Counted from the first letter of the stretch, positions 17,350 to 27,353 are shown. The stretch: 64,000 bases of DNA from Gloeomargarita sp. SKYG116 (GCA_025056115.1 JANWVM010000006.1:1-64000), one strand, 5' to 3'. Numbers and translations: made by a program. Notes: generated by a model not told the origin, from the letters alone.

Positions 17350-17970
17350 ATGCGCGTTCGCCAGCACGTTAATCCCCTCAGCCTGCACCTGATTCAACCG
17401 ATACAACTTCCAGACTGGTCACTGATTTACGCTCAGGTAGAACAGCCCTTGCATATTGACATCGGCTCGGCCAAGGGGGTGTTTTTACTCAAAATGGCCC
17501 AGCAACAACCACAGTGGAATTTTCTCGGTTTAGAAATCCGCCGTCCCTTGGTCGAATATGCCAATCAACAAAAAATGGCCCACGGCTTGCCAAATTTGCA
17601 CTTCATGTTTGCCCAGGTCAATGTTCACCTAGAAGCTATCCTGGAGAGCTTGCCAGCGGGAGTTTTGCACCGGGTGACCATTCAATTTCCCGATCCCTGG
17701 TTCAAACGCAAACAACAAAAACGTCGGATTGTCAAGCCAGAATTAGTCGCTACGATTGCCCGTTATTTGCAACCAGGGGGAGATGTCTTTTTGCAGTCGG
17801 ATGTGCAGGAAGTGGCTCTAGAAATGTTTGACTACTTTCGCCAGCATCCTGCTTTTGTCGTTGCCGGTGAATTCCTACGGGAAAATCCCCTGGGGATTCC
17901 CACCGAACGAGAAGTGTCAGTGTTGCGCCGGGGATTGCCGGTTTATCGCTTTTTACTGCGACGCTCATGA
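17350..17970 (+). CDS. trmB: tRNA (guanine-N7-)-methyltransferase TrmB
   Basis: TrmB places m7G at position 46 of the tRNA variable loop. From the ATG giving MRVRQHVNPLSLHL the protein is 206 residues. The SAM site is HIDIGSAKGVFLLKMA, and the family signature FPDPWFKRKQQKRRIVKPE is intact, with the C-terminal GIPTEREVSVLRRGLPVYR. A TTG four codons upstream is the alternative start. It overlaps the ketoacyl synthase gene by 4 bases (ATGA). Confidence 0.95.
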   Translation: MRVRQHVNPLSLHLIQPIQLPDWSLIYAQVEQPLHIDIGSAKGVFLLKMAQQQPQWNFLGLEIRRPLVEYANQQKMAHGLPNLHFMFAQVNVHLEAILESLPAGVLHRVTIQFPDPWFKRKQQKRRIVKPELVATIARYLQPGGDVFLQSDVQEVALEMFDYFRQHPAFVVAGEFLRENPLGIPTEREVSVLRRGLPVYRFLLRRS

Positions 17971-19079
17971 TTGCGGTGGTGGGTATGGGGTTGGTCTCAG
18001 CCCTAGGGTGGGATAAATCCACCGGCTGGCACCATCTGCTGGCTGGACATTGCCCCATCAAAGTACAGCAACCGTTTGCCCAGTCGCCCCCTGCACCCTT
18101 GGCGCTGGTCACATCACAACCAGCCAACCCACGCACGCTCTTACTCGCTGCACTTACGGAAGCATTACAGGATGCAGGCTGGGAATTGCCCTTGCCGGAT
18201 TGTGGCGTGGTGATTGGTTCGAGCCGAGGAGAACAGGCGCGCTGGGAGCAGTGGTTATCAGGGCAACGCCAGGACTTGCACCAGTGGCTTGACCATTTGC
18301 ATGGGAGTTGGGCGAGCTGGGTGGCTGCGAAAGTTGGGGCCAAAAGTTGGGTCGCGGCGCCCATGGCGGCCTGTGCTTCGGGGGTCTGGGCGGTGGCAAC
18401 GGCGGTGGAGTGGCTGCGCCAGGGCTATTGCACGCGGGCGATTGTGGGAGCGGTGGATGCGGCAATCACACCCCTGACGCTGGCGGGATTTCGGCAAATG
18501 GGAGTTTTGGCAAGCGAAGGCTGTTTCCCCTTCGACGTCAAACGCCAGGGTTTAGTACTAGGTGAAGCCGCCGGCGTGCTCCTGCTTGAGACGAGTGAAC
18601 AGGTGACGAGCAAATATGGATTCATCAAGGGCTGGGGATGCACTTGCGATGCAGATAACCCCGTTGCTCCCAGTACCGATACAGCCGCGGCGATGCAAGC
18701 GATTCACAACTGTTTTGCCATGAGTGGTGTGCCCCTGGAAGCCTGCGATGCCATTCATACCCATGGGACGGGAACCCTTCACAACGACCGGCGCGAGATG
18801 CACATCATCCAGCAGCTTTTTCCAGAGTCAGTGGCCATCCTGGCAACGAAAGGGGCGACGGGCCATACGTTGGGAGCCGCCGGAATTGTGAATATCATCT
18901 TTTCCCTACTGGCGCTGCAAACGCAAACCCTACCCCCTTGTGTGGGGCTGCATACGCCTGCGTTTCCAGGTAACTTTGTGCGTCAAAAACAAGAGCGACC
19001 TTTGCAATTTATCCTGAATTTGAGTTTTGGGTTTGGGGGGCAAAATGGGGCGGTTCTGGTGGCTCGCGCCGAGGCGTAA
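17967..19079 (+). CDS. Short beta-ketoacyl-ACP synthase-like protein
   Basis: A 370-residue thiolase-fold condensing enzyme related to FabF/KAS II but about 40 residues shorter. The Cys-His-His triad is intact: MAACASGVWAVATA, HTHGTGTLHNDRRE and KGATGHTLGAAG. A glycine-rich C-terminus NLSFGFGGQNGAVLV completes the fold. It could elongate acyl-ACP or act in a specialised lipid pathway; the window gives no partner ACP or reductase. It is coupled to trmB by an ATGA overlap, and its last 71 bases overlap the convergent cobJ gene. Confidence 0.8.
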   Translation: MIAVVGMGLVSALGWDKSTGWHHLLAGHCPIKVQQPFAQSPPAPLALVTSQPANPRTLLLAALTEALQDAGWELPLPDCGVVIGSSRGEQARWEQWLSGQRQDLHQWLDHLHGSWASWVAAKVGAKSWVAAPMAACASGVWAVATAVEWLRQGYCTRAIVGAVDAAITPLTLAGFRQMGVLASEGCFPFDVKRQGLVLGEAAGVLLLETSEQVTSKYGFIKGWGCTCDADNPVAPSTDTAAAMQAIHNCFAMSGVPLEACDAIHTHGTGTLHNDRREMHIIQQLFPESVAILATKGATGHTLGAAGIVNIIFSLLALQTQTLPPCVGLHTPAFPGNFVRQKQERPLQFILNLSFGFGGQNGAVLVARAEA

Positions 19080-20856
19080 TCAGGCCGTAATCGCTCCAAT
19101 AACTGCGCCGGTTGCCAATAATGACCGTGCAAAACATATCCACCGGCAACTGGGTGAAATGGGCTAAATCCGACCGCCAGATTTGTTCATCGGAACGATA
19201 GGCTTGGCGCACAACCGCGACGGGTGTTTGGGGGTCCCGGTGCTGGAGAAAAATGGCCTGCGCCGCTGGTAATTGCCAGGTGCGTTGGGAGGAACAGGGG
19301 TTGTAAAGAACAGTGACCCAATCCCCTTGGGCGGCCTGGGTTAAGCGATGGGCAATCGTCTCCCAAGGCACGTGTAAATCGCTGAGACTAATGGCGCAAA
19401 AATCCTGCATCAAGGGCACGCCGACCCGACTCGCCACCGCTTGTAAAGCCGAAATCCCTGGCACAACCTGGACACGGTTGAGCAATGGTTGGTGTTGTTG
19501 GTGGTGCAGTAACTCCAACACCACGCCAGCCATGCCATAAATGCCGCTGTCACCGGAAGAAACCACCGCTACAGTTAATCCCCACGTGGCTAGGTCAATG
19601 GCCCGCTGGGCGCGTTCGGTCTCTTGCCCAATTCCATAGGCTTCCCAAATTTGCCCAGGTCGCTTGAGCGGCGCTAGCAATTCCAAGTACAACCGGTAGC
19701 CAATCACCACATCGGCGTGGGCCAGGGCACAGCGAGCTGCAGGCGTGAGTTGACTGAGGTCGCCAGGGCCAGCGCCAACCAGATACAGATAACCTTGGCG
19801 GTCCAGGAATTCCCGGGGAGCCAAAGCGACGGCCACTGTGACGTTGTCCAAAACTTGTTTGGGCACAAGCAGGGGGCCTTGGGCGGCTTGAACAGCGGCG
19901 GCTTCGGCAACGCTTGGAGTGCCCACAGCTTGAGCTACCACCGGCGAGGGATTGGGGACGGCAACGGCTCGCAACTGGTCAGCCGGAAACGTGCGCAACG
20001 GCCACCCCTGGTTTTGACAGAGGGCTACCAGACCGGCTTCATCCTGTTTGATATCAATGCTGGCCAGACCGGCAATGGCGTCCAAGGCGAGGGCGTGTTC
20101 GGCAAACACCTGGGCAATGGCCTGCTGGATGACCCAGGCGGGGGTCCCGCGCGCACAACCAACGCCAACCCACAATACCCGCGGATGCCAAATGGCATGG
20201 GGAACCGTCGGGTTGACTTGCCGGTGCGTGATCCAAATCTGGGGGTGGTGCGCATCCGGTGCGTCCGTCCAGCGCAGGGGCGCTTGCGGCGGAAGGGCTT
20301 GTCGCCACAGGGTTTGACTGGCTTCCTGTACCACTTGCACAGGTTCCCCCCGAATCAGGGCGCCAGCAAGAGCCGTCCAATCACCGGCACCTTTGCGCCA
20401 TCCCCAGGGGTGACCCCAGGTGTCCACGCCAGGCAAGCCCTGCGCACTGGATGCATCGGTAATAATGGCTTGGGCGTTTAACCAGGAGGCAATCGCTTGG
20501 CATAGCCGGTCCCCCTGGCGTTGGTGCCCGCCGCAAACGGTGATTACGTACTGACCGGATTCGGGAATGCATAATACCAGGGGGTCGCGCTGCTTGTCGG
20601 TCAGCAGGGGCGCAATCAGGCGTACCACAGCTCCTAGGGTCAACCCCAGTACCAGTGTTCGATGGTCCGCCCAGAGATACTGCAGGTGGTCACGCAAAGA
20701 TGTCCCGTAGGCATGGCAATCAGGATGGGTTGCCAATTGAGGCGAACACCAGATGGTTCCCCCGAAATGACGCGCCAGTGTTAAAAAACGGGTTTGATTG
20801 ACAGGTGTGGTCGCAACCCAGGCAATTGGTTGAAACGCATCCCAGCCACCAGTCAT
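19009..20856 (-). CDS. cobJ: CbiG-CobJ fusion, precorrin-3B C17-methyltransferase
   Basis: A 615-residue bifunctional corrin-ring enzyme. The first 330 residues are CbiG-like, with the N-terminal LVLGLTLGAVVRLIAPLL part and the C-terminal WVGVGCARGTPAWVIQQAI plus LASIDIKQDEAGL part. Residues from about 355 onward are the CobJ/CbiH methyltransferase, with YLVGAGPGDLSQLTPAA, VVSSGDSGIYGMAGVVLE and VVPGISALQAVASRVG. Together they carry out C17 methylation, ring contraction and lactone opening. The fusion is common in cyanobacteria. Other cobalamin genes are absent nearby. It ends 71 bases inside the convergent synthase gene. Confidence 0.92.
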   Translation of the reverse strand: MTGGWDAFQPIAWVATTPVNQTRFLTLARHFGGTIWCSPQLATHPDCHAYGTSLRDHLQYLWADHRTLVLGLTLGAVVRLIAPLLTDKQRDPLVLCIPESGQYVITVCGGHQRQGDRLCQAIASWLNAQAIITDASSAQGLPGVDTWGHPWGWRKGAGDWTALAGALIRGEPVQVVQEASQTLWRQALPPQAPLRWTDAPDAHHPQIWITHRQVNPTVPHAIWHPRVLWVGVGCARGTPAWVIQQAIAQVFAEHALALDAIAGLASIDIKQDEAGLVALCQNQGWPLRTFPADQLRAVAVPNPSPVVAQAVGTPSVAEAAAVQAAQGPLLVPKQVLDNVTVAVALAPREFLDRQGYLYLVGAGPGDLSQLTPAARCALAHADVVIGYRLYLELLAPLKRPGQIWEAYGIGQETERAQRAIDLATWGLTVAVVSSGDSGIYGMAGVVLELLHHQQHQPLLNRVQVVPGISALQAVASRVGVPLMQDFCAISLSDLHVPWETIAHRLTQAAQGDWVTVLYNPCSSQRTWQLPAAQAIFLQHRDPQTPVAVVRQAYRSDEQIWRSDLAHFTQLPVDMFCTVIIGNRRSYWSDYGLITPRREPPEPPHFAPQTQNSNSG

Positions 20857-20857
20857 G

Positions 20858-21523
20858 TCAGGCGTTGATTTCTTCCTGTTGCTGCACCAGTTCCACGCCC
20901 CTGGAGGTTCCTAGGCGAGTTGCGCCGGCACGCAAGAGCGCATGGGCCTGTTCTAGGGTTTTAATACCCCCCGATGCCTTGATCCCTACCTGCTGTTGGG
21001 TCATTTTCCGTAAAAATTCCACTTGTTCCACCGTTGCGCCCCCAAACCAACCGCTGCCGGTTTTCAGGTAATGGACGCCCGCATCGAGACAAATTTCCAC
21101 TGCCAGTTTTTGTTCTTCAGGCGTCAGTTGACTCATTTCCAAGATGGCCTTGACCGTTTGACCGGTGTCGTTGACAATCTGGGCGATTTCGTCGTAAACG
21201 GCTTGGGTTTCACCGCCCTTGAGCCAGCCCCAGTGAATAACCACATCCAGTTCCTTGGCGCCGTTTTCGACTGCTTCCATGGCTTCGTAAAGTTTCACGC
21301 TGCTGGTAGTCGCTCCCAGGGGAAACCCAATCACAGCGCAGACCTGGCACCGGCGTTGATGGAGCAATTCCACGCACTGGCGCACGGCGCTGGGATAGAC
21401 GCACACCACTGGAAACCCATAGCGGTCGGCAATTTCACAACCTTCGGCAATCTCCTGCGGGGTCATCCCTGGACGCAACAGGGCGTGCTCGATCACCGTA
21501 GCAATGTCCGGCAAATCGGTCAA
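20858..21523 (-). CDS. deoC: Deoxyribose-phosphate aldolase
   Basis: DeoC cleaves 2-deoxyribose 5-phosphate to glyceraldehyde 3-phosphate and acetaldehyde. Key segments are [39 protein letters not shown] and the Schiff-base Lys region [15 protein letters not shown], then [10 protein letters not shown]. The long ORF start would run into divergent hslO; a TTG with GGAG 8 bases upstream gives about 221 residues starting [15 protein letters not shown], which fits the family length. The start choice is inferred. It abuts cobJ (1-base gap), so they probably share a transcript. Confidence 0.9.
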   Translation of the reverse strand: MTDLPDIATVIEHALLRPGMTPQEIAEGCEIADRYGFPVVCVYPSAVRQCVELLHQRRCQVCAVIGFPLGATTSSVKLYEAMEAVENGAKELDVVIHWGWLKGGETQAVYDEIAQIVNDTGQTVKAILEMSQLTPEEQKLAVEICLDAGVHYLKTGSGWFGGATVEQVEFLRKMTQQQVGIKASGGIKTLEQAHALLRAGATRLGTSRGVELVQQQEEINA

Positions 21524-21579
21524 CGGCGGTTCTCCGGTAAACACGATACGATCATAGGGACAAAGTTCAGGAAGTGGCG

Positions 21580-22491
21580 ATGGTGGATCAGTTGATGCGG
21601 GCCACAGCAGCCGGCGGTGCAATTCGGGCGGTCGGGGTCATCACCACTCGTTTGGTGGCGGAAGCGCGGCAACGACATGGGTTGTCCTACGTGGCGACGG
21701 CGGCTTTGGGGCGAACGATGAGCGCAGGATTGCTGCTGGCGTCGAGTATGAAACGGATGTCGGCGCGGGTGAACATTCGCTTCCGGGGCAATGGTCCACT
21801 GGGAACCGTGTTTGTGGATGCCGGTCGCGACGGCACAGTGCGCGGGTATGTGGACCAGCCCCATGTGGAATTGCCGCCCAATGCCAAGGGGAAATTGGAT
21901 GTGGGACAGGCGGTGGGGTCGCAAGGGTATCTCTATGTGCTGCGGGACAATGGCTACGGCTACCCCTATGCCAGTACGGTGGAGTTGGTTTCGGGGGAAG
22001 TGGGCGACGACATTACCTACTACCTAACCACGTCGGAGCAAACACCATCAGCCCTGGCGCTCGGCGTGTACCTAGAAGGCGGGCAAGTGCGGGCGGCAGG
22101 GGGATTGTTACTGCAAATCCTGCCCAAGGCAGCGCAAAATGAGGGGTTGATCGAGGTGCTGGAATCGCGGGTGGCGGCGTTGTCGGGATTTACGCCCCTG
22201 TTATTGGCCGGACGCCAGTTGAGTGATATGTTCCAGGAATTGCTAGGGGATATGGACTTGGTGATTTTCCCCGAGGTGCAACTGGTGCGATTCCACTGCG
22301 GCTGCAATTTTGACCGGGTGCTGGGGGCGCTGAAGATGTTGGGCATCCAAGAACTCAAGAGCATGATTCACCAGGACGACGGCGCGGAAGTGACGTGTCA
22401 TTTCTGTAGCTCAGTCTTTCATGCCCAGCGCAGTCACCTGGAACAACTGGTGCAGGAATTGGAACAGGAGGCTGCTACGAAGCCGGTGTGA
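21580..22491 (+). CDS. hslO: Redox-regulated chaperone Hsp33
   Basis: Hsp33 is a holdase activated by oxidation of a zinc-bound Cys cluster. The 303-residue protein starts [19 protein letters not shown] and shows [31 protein letters not shown] and the C-terminal zinc motif CGCNFDRVL plus CHFCSSVF (CxC and CxxC). Both Cys pairs are present, so redox switching should be intact. AGGAAG precedes the ATG, and a GTG two codons earlier is the alternative start. It is divergent from deoC over about 55 bases. Confidence 0.95.
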   Translation: MVDQLMRATAAGGAIRAVGVITTRLVAEARQRHGLSYVATAALGRTMSAGLLLASSMKRMSARVNIRFRGNGPLGTVFVDAGRDGTVRGYVDQPHVELPPNAKGKLDVGQAVGSQGYLYVLRDNGYGYPYASTVELVSGEVGDDITYYLTTSEQTPSALALGVYLEGGQVRAAGGLLLQILPKAAQNEGLIEVLESRVAALSGFTPLLLAGRQLSDMFQELLGDMDLVIFPEVQLVRFHCGCNFDRVLGALKMLGIQELKSMIHQDDGAEVTCHFCSSVFHAQRSHLEQLVQELEQEAATKPV

Positions 22492-22564
22492 TATTGCGCA
22501 GGGGGCGCTAACCGTAATTCCCCCAGGTTATCCTGAAGAAACAACGACCTTTGCGGGGTTTTTG

Positions 22565-23011
22565 ATGGCGAGTGAAAACTGGCTGCATACCCTTTATGAG
22601 CAAGATATTGGGCGGTGGGCAGAAGAAACCGTTGTCCATTTTCAAAAGGGTGACTTCGCCAAGCTGGACATCGAGCATCTGATTGAGGAAATTGAGGCTT
22701 TGGGGATTTCACAAAAGAAAGAATTCGTCAGTTGCCTAGTGGTTCTACTGGAGCACTTGTTAAAACGAATGCACGTTCCATTACCGGCTGCCTACAACGG
22801 TTGGGAACGCACGATTCGCACACAACGGGCTGAGTTGAAAGTATTGCTCGATGTTGCTCCCAGTCTCATCAACCGGTGGGAGTGGAGTTGTGCCAAGGCC
22901 TGGCCGATTGCTCTGGCGAATGTCAAGGACGAGTATCCCCAAGTCCCCTTTCCTTATACGTGGCCTTACGACGCTACGCCGGCAACGATTCTCAACCAGC
23001 GTTTTTGGTAA
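22565..23011 (+). CDS. DUF29 family protein
   Basis: A 148-residue protein starting MASENWLHTLYEQDIGRW, matching the DUF29 family, which is abundant in cyanobacteria and of unknown function. Family marks are the helix IEHLIEEIEALGISQKKEF, the LLEHLLKR segment, and PSLINRWEWSCAKAW with the C-terminal PYTWPYDATPATILNQRFW. The ATG at 22565 replaces the long ORF start that lies inside hslO. It stands alone, convergent with the FAD oxidoreductase. DUF29 genes are often multicopy and mobile-associated, but no mobile element is visible here. Confidence 0.85.
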   Translation: MASENWLHTLYEQDIGRWAEETVVHFQKGDFAKLDIEHLIEEIEALGISQKKEFVSCLVVLLEHLLKRMHVPLPAAYNGWERTIRTQRAELKVLLDVAPSLINRWEWSCAKAWPIALANVKDEYPQVPFPYTWPYDATPATILNQRFW

Positions 23012-23199
23012 ATGTTTTTTCTCGGATTAGGAACCTACAGCAGAAAACATTTAGGTTGTCGGCCCTAGGAAGCGAGTAACGTGGAAGCATCCAGGATGCC
23101 GATTGCTGACTGTGTCAAGCATTCTGTGCTTAGCTATATGCTCTTAAACAGGACTGCTACATATTGTTTTTTTTCCTCTACCACACCCCAGCGCCCAAG

Positions 23200-24246
23200 T
23201 TATTTTCCCATTGATGAAGTGGCTGACGCCAGTTCCCAGAGCCGTCGCTTAACCTCCTGCGCAGTCCAGGGAGCGAGCAGCACTCCATTGCGGTAGTGAC
23301 CCGTCGCCCAGATAACCCAGGGACAGTGGGGGTCGTTTTGCACAATTGGCGCCGTCTGGTCAACCGGTCGCGGGCGTAAACCGTACCACTGCCGTTGCCA
23401 GGTTTTGCCCTGTAAAACGGGACACATTGCCACTGCCCTTTGCCAAAGCTGCTCCCAGGTGGCCGGGTCCGGGGTCGTTCTTGCTTCCACAGTTGCGCCA
23501 ACCCAAACACTGCCCGACGCCTGGGGAACAATCGCCGTCTCTTGCCCGTAGATGACTGGGTAGTCGGCCAACTCCGGACACCAAACCTCCACAGCCTGTC
23601 CCAACACCGGTTCCAGCCGGAACGGCGCCGATAACCCTGGAATTTGCGTGGACCCCAACCCCGCGCTCACCACTAGCGCGTCACAGGTCACTTCCCCCTG
23701 CCGTAACACCAACCGCAATGGCTGACCAGGCAAGACCTGCAAAACGGGTGTGTTGTAGTGAACCTGGCCCCCCTGTTCGGTAGCCCGGTGCAACCAGTAA
23801 GCTGTCAACGGCGCTGGCTGGAGTTGCCACTCTTGAGGGGACAAGACCGCACCCACCCAACCGTGGGAATTGACGACTGGAAAACGCGCCTGTAAGTCAG
23901 CGACGGTTAACAATTCCAATGACCAGCCTTGCCGCTGCCGTCGTACAGCCATCTTTTCGACCTTGACCCACGTCGCCGTATCTTCATACAAACGCAAGAT
24001 CCCCCGCCGGTTGCCAGGTAGCGTCGCATCCGTAAGTATTTCGTGATAGCGTTGCAAGCTGGCCAAGCGCTTGGTCGTCCCCCGGTCGCTCAGCACCGCC
24101 ATCAACAACCCCAAAGCAGCCGCCGTTACCCCTTGCGCCGGCGCCGGTTGGGCTTCGTAAACAGCAACTTCCCACCCCTGGACGCTGGTCAATTCCCAGG
24201 CGATGGCTGCACCGACCACCCCAGCGCCGATGATGGCAATCCGCAT
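23200..24246 (-). CDS. FAD-dependent oxidoreductase, glycine oxidase/ThiO-like
   Basis: A 348-residue DAO-family flavoprotein. The dinucleotide fold MRIAIIGAGVVGAAIAWEL and the C-terminal GLRPRPVDQTAPIVQ plus ATGHYRNGVLLAPWTA are typical of glycine oxidase ThiO, which makes iminoglycine for thiamine thiazole synthesis. The middle segment (LEPVLGQAVEVWCP) supports amine or amino acid oxidation. No thiG or thiS is nearby, so thiamine involvement is only likely. The ATG overlaps the sbcC stop (TGATG), implying coupling. Confidence 0.8.
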   Translation of the reverse strand: MRIAIIGAGVVGAAIAWELTSVQGWEVAVYEAQPAPAQGVTAAALGLLMAVLSDRGTTKRLASLQRYHEILTDATLPGNRRGILRLYEDTATWVKVEKMAVRRQRQGWSLELLTVADLQARFPVVNSHGWVGAVLSPQEWQLQPAPLTAYWLHRATEQGGQVHYNTPVLQVLPGQPLRLVLRQGEVTCDALVVSAGLGSTQIPGLSAPFRLEPVLGQAVEVWCPELADYPVIYGQETAIVPQASGSVWVGATVEARTTPDPATWEQLWQRAVAMCPVLQGKTWQRQWYGLRPRPVDQTAPIVQNDPHCPWVIWATGHYRNGVLLAPWTAQEVKRRLWELASATSSMGK

Positions 24247-27200
24247 CACACCACCAACTGCACCTGCGAACCGGCTTCCGTCTTACTGACTTCGATGCGG
24301 GCAGGAAACGCTTCCTTCAGGCTCGGAATGTGGGTTACCACCAGGATACAAGCATATTCGTCGGCAATGGCGCTAATCGCTGCCAGCAACCGGTCACACC
24401 CCTGAGCGTCCTGCGTCCCAAATCCTTCGTCAATAATGAGCATTTGCATCGTCGCCCCTGCCCGCTGGGTCAATAGCCGCGCCAGCGCCAACCGGATTGC
24501 AAAGTTCACTCGGAACGCCTCGCCGCCCGAGTAGGTTTCATAGGGACGTGTGCCATAGGCGTCGGCAATAAAAATATCCAGCGTCTCGATCAGGGAGTCA
24601 CGCTGACTGCCACTTCTCCTTGGTTTTTGGGTGACAAAACGAACGTGTAACTGGTGATTGGTCAAACGTCCCAAAATGTAATTGGCCGTGGCCTCTAATT
24701 GGGGTAAAACCTGCTCAATCATCAAGGCCTGAATACCGTTTTTACCAAAAGCCTGGGTGAGCGCTTGATACACCTGATAGTGATGCTCATGTTCTGCTAG
24801 CGCCTGTTGGGCCTGTTGATACTTGTCTCGCAACTGGGCCAGTTGGTTTAACTGTTCTTGTAACTTGCCACTTTCGATGTATTGTTCTTGCAGGAATTGC
24901 CGCTGCTCGTGCAATTGCTCCTCCAAAGCGCGAATGGTATCACTCAGGTCAGGAAAATCCGCCAAGGTTTCCGCCATTTGCTGCAATTGCTCCGTTAACT
25001 GTTGCAGTTGCTGCGCCTGGGCAGTTTCACGAGCTATCCATTCCTCTAGTTCTGCCATTAAACGGGGATACTCCGCCTGCGCATTTTGTAATTCCTGGTA
25101 GTACAAAGGCGCTTTTTCATACTGTTTCAACTGCTGGCGCAAGGCTTGATGTACCGCAGGGTCATAGGCCAAGTCAATCAATTGTTGCCGGCAACAGTCG
25201 AGTTGGTATCGCAAGGGGGAATGATGGGTCACGTGAGCGATTTCTTGGTCGAGCGCCTGCTGCTGGCGAGCTAGTTCAGCCAACTGGCGGGATAAATCCT
25301 CATAAGTTTTTTCCGCGTTTTGTATCTCGGCTTGTTTGATTTCTACCCACCGCCATTTGTCCACTTCCGCGCGGGCGCAGACATGTTCTTTTTCGTCGTA
25401 GCCAATGGCTGCTAATTCCGCGCAGATTTGCTCAATTTCTGGATTGGGCGCTGGCGCCATCAGGGCTTGTTCCAGGGCTTGCAAACGAGTTTCTAGTTCA
25501 GTAATTTGCGATTGGAGTTCCTGGCGGTGGTGGATTTGTTGCTGTAATTGACCCTGTTTCTGGTGCAGCGTCTCTCGGGCTTTCAATTGGCTGCTCACTT
25601 CCCGGTATTCCTGGCGTAAAACTTCAATTTCCCGTTCAGTAACGACAATTTGCTCCTGGGTTAACCAAATGGCTTCTTCCAGTTCTCGCCGTTCAAGTTC
25701 CTGTTTTTTATGCACCAATTGCCAGTGTTCTGCATCCAGAGGGCGAGCGCAGAGGGGACACACCGCTTCGGGTTCTTGCAAGAGCGCGATTTTCTGCTGT
25801 AACTGGGCCATCTGAGTCTGATAGTTGTGCAGGCGGGCTTTGAGTTGGTCTTGAAAACTTTTGCGCTCTTTGCCCTTGTCCTCAACATGTTTGAGATAGA
25901 CTTCTTTTTTATCAAGTTCGGCCAACTGTCGCTGGACTTGTTCGAGTTCTCGGTCGAGATAGGCCAGAGATTGCCATTGTTGACGCAGGCGCTGGAGTTG
26001 TTGGTGTTGTTCCTGGCGTTGGGCTTCTTGACGGGCGCGGGCTTGTTCTTGTTGCTGGCAGAGTTGTTGGTAGTGCTCATAAAGCGGACGATACCGTTCG
26101 GCCTGCTGGTCGAGTTGCTGCAAGCGACGACGCGCTGTTTCGAGTTCACTTACCGCCGCAGCCAACCGCTCTTTTTCTTGAAAAATTGCTGCGCATTTTT
26201 GCTGGTTTTCCTGGAGATTTTTTATTTCGGTTTCCAACTGCCGTTTCTGGAGTTCGAGAGCGTGCAAGACCTGTTGATACTCTTTTTCTAAGCGGTTGTA
26301 TTCATCCTGGAGTTGCTGCTGTTGGTGGGCTTTTTGGGTCAGTTGTTCTTCCTGCTTTTGGAGTTCGTAGTAGCTGTGATAAAGCTGGGTGATGGCGTCG
26401 GCTTGGCTGAGGATTTGCTCCAGTTCTTGCCGCCGTTGCTGCAATTGCTGACGCCGGTTTTGGGACTGGCTTTTCCCGATTTCTAACTGCGCCCTTTGTT
26501 GCTGGAGCCACTCGTATTGGTGGAGCCACTGCTGGCGTTGCTGCTGGCGCTGCTGGTAATGCCGGTATTGTTGCTGCAATTGTTCGCAGGTGGTTTGGCA
26601 GGCCTGAATCTGGGCTTGGAGTTGCTGAAATTGACGCTGAATATCGGGTTCTTGGGCTAATGTTTGGGCTTGCTGATGCAGCGTTTGCTGTAGATTTTTA
26701 ACTTGTAGCTCGTGCAAGCTGGCGCGTTTTTTAGCCTCTTCCGCCAACTCGTCATAGTGGTCTAGTTGCAAAAGATTGGCCAGGACTTCCTTGCGTTTAC
26801 TGGGCGTTTTCAACATGAATTCATCCGCCCGTCCCTGGCGCAAATAGGCCGAATGAATGAAGGTGTGGTAGTCGAGTCGCAGTTCCCGGTTGATGTACTC
26901 CTGGGTTTCTCTCAGACTGCGTTGGGTCAGGGGTTGCCAGCGACCGTCGGCCCAGATTTGAAATTCCAAGGTGGTATGCCCCTGCCGCCGCACCCGAATC
27001 ACGCGATAGGTTTGCCCGCCGCTCTGGAAACTAAAATCCACCCGCGCCTCGGTGCAACCACTGCGAATCACATCATCGGCGCCCGGCGCTCGGCATTCAC
27101 CCCACAACGCCCAGGTCATGGCTTCTAAAAGTGACGATTTACCCGCGCCGTTGGGGCCACAAATACAGGCGGTATGCAGACCCCGAAAATCTAAAGTAGC

Positions 27201-27248
27201 CTGACGATAACTAAGGAAATTTTTTAGGGTTAATTGCTGGGGAATCAC
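24246..27248 (-). CDS. sbcC: Exonuclease SbcC, ATPase subunit
   Basis: SbcC with SbcD forms the Mre11-Rad50-type nuclease that opens DNA hairpins and trims ends. The 1000-residue protein has Walker A at CGPNGAGKSSLLEAMTW, two very long Gln-rich coiled coils, the zinc hook AVCPLCARPLDAEHW near residue 500, the ABC signature YSGGEAFRVNFAIRLAL and Walker B MLIIDEGFGTQD. sbcD is not in the window. The coiled coil is unusually rich in QQ repeats, and the reversed strand gives many spurious Cys-rich frames. Confidence 0.95.
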   Translation of the reverse strand: MIPQQLTLKNFLSYRQATLDFRGLHTACICGPNGAGKSSLLEAMTWALWGECRAPGADDVIRSGCTEARVDFSFQSGGQTYRVIRVRRQGHTTLEFQIWADGRWQPLTQRSLRETQEYINRELRLDYHTFIHSAYLRQGRADEFMLKTPSKRKEVLANLLQLDHYDELAEEAKKRASLHELQVKNLQQTLHQQAQTLAQEPDIQRQFQQLQAQIQACQTTCEQLQQQYRHYQQRQQQRQQWLHQYEWLQQQRAQLEIGKSQSQNRRQQLQQRRQELEQILSQADAITQLYHSYYELQKQEEQLTQKAHQQQQLQDEYNRLEKEYQQVLHALELQKRQLETEIKNLQENQQKCAAIFQEKERLAAAVSELETARRRLQQLDQQAERYRPLYEHYQQLCQQQEQARARQEAQRQEQHQQLQRLRQQWQSLAYLDRELEQVQRQLAELDKKEVYLKHVEDKGKERKSFQDQLKARLHNYQTQMAQLQQKIALLQEPEAVCPLCARPLDAEHWQLVHKKQELERRELEEAIWLTQEQIVVTEREIEVLRQEYREVSSQLKARETLHQKQGQLQQQIHHRQELQSQITELETRLQALEQALMAPAPNPEIEQICAELAAIGYDEKEHVCARAEVDKWRWVEIKQAEIQNAEKTYEDLSRQLAELARQQQALDQEIAHVTHHSPLRYQLDCCRQQLIDLAYDPAVHQALRQQLKQYEKAPLYYQELQNAQAEYPRLMAELEEWIARETAQAQQLQQLTEQLQQMAETLADFPDLSDTIRALEEQLHEQRQFLQEQYIESGKLQEQLNQLAQLRDKYQQAQQALAEHEHHYQVYQALTQAFGKNGIQALMIEQVLPQLEATANYILGRLTNHQLHVRFVTQKPRRSGSQRDSLIETLDIFIADAYGTRPYETYSGGEAFRVNFAIRLALARLLTQRAGATMQMLIIDEGFGTQDAQGCDRLLAAISAIADEYACILVVTHIPSLKEAFPARIEVSKTEAGSQVQLVV

Positions 27249-27353
27249 ACGCAGCGCCGCTCGGGTTCTGGCTCCATCATAGCGCAGTGGCTAATAGGGT
27301 TCCAAGGGGTGGGAGGACAGGTGGGAAAGATTTTATCTCAGTAAAAAATGGCG

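Noticed and set aside
24823-26291. Long Cys- and Leu-rich frames opposite sbcC
   Set aside because: They are the complement of Gln-rich coiled-coil codons (CAG/CAA), not genes.
27249-27353. Search for sbcD or a small RNA between sbcC and the glycosyltransferase
   Set aside because: Only about 105 bases with no open frame or structure of note.
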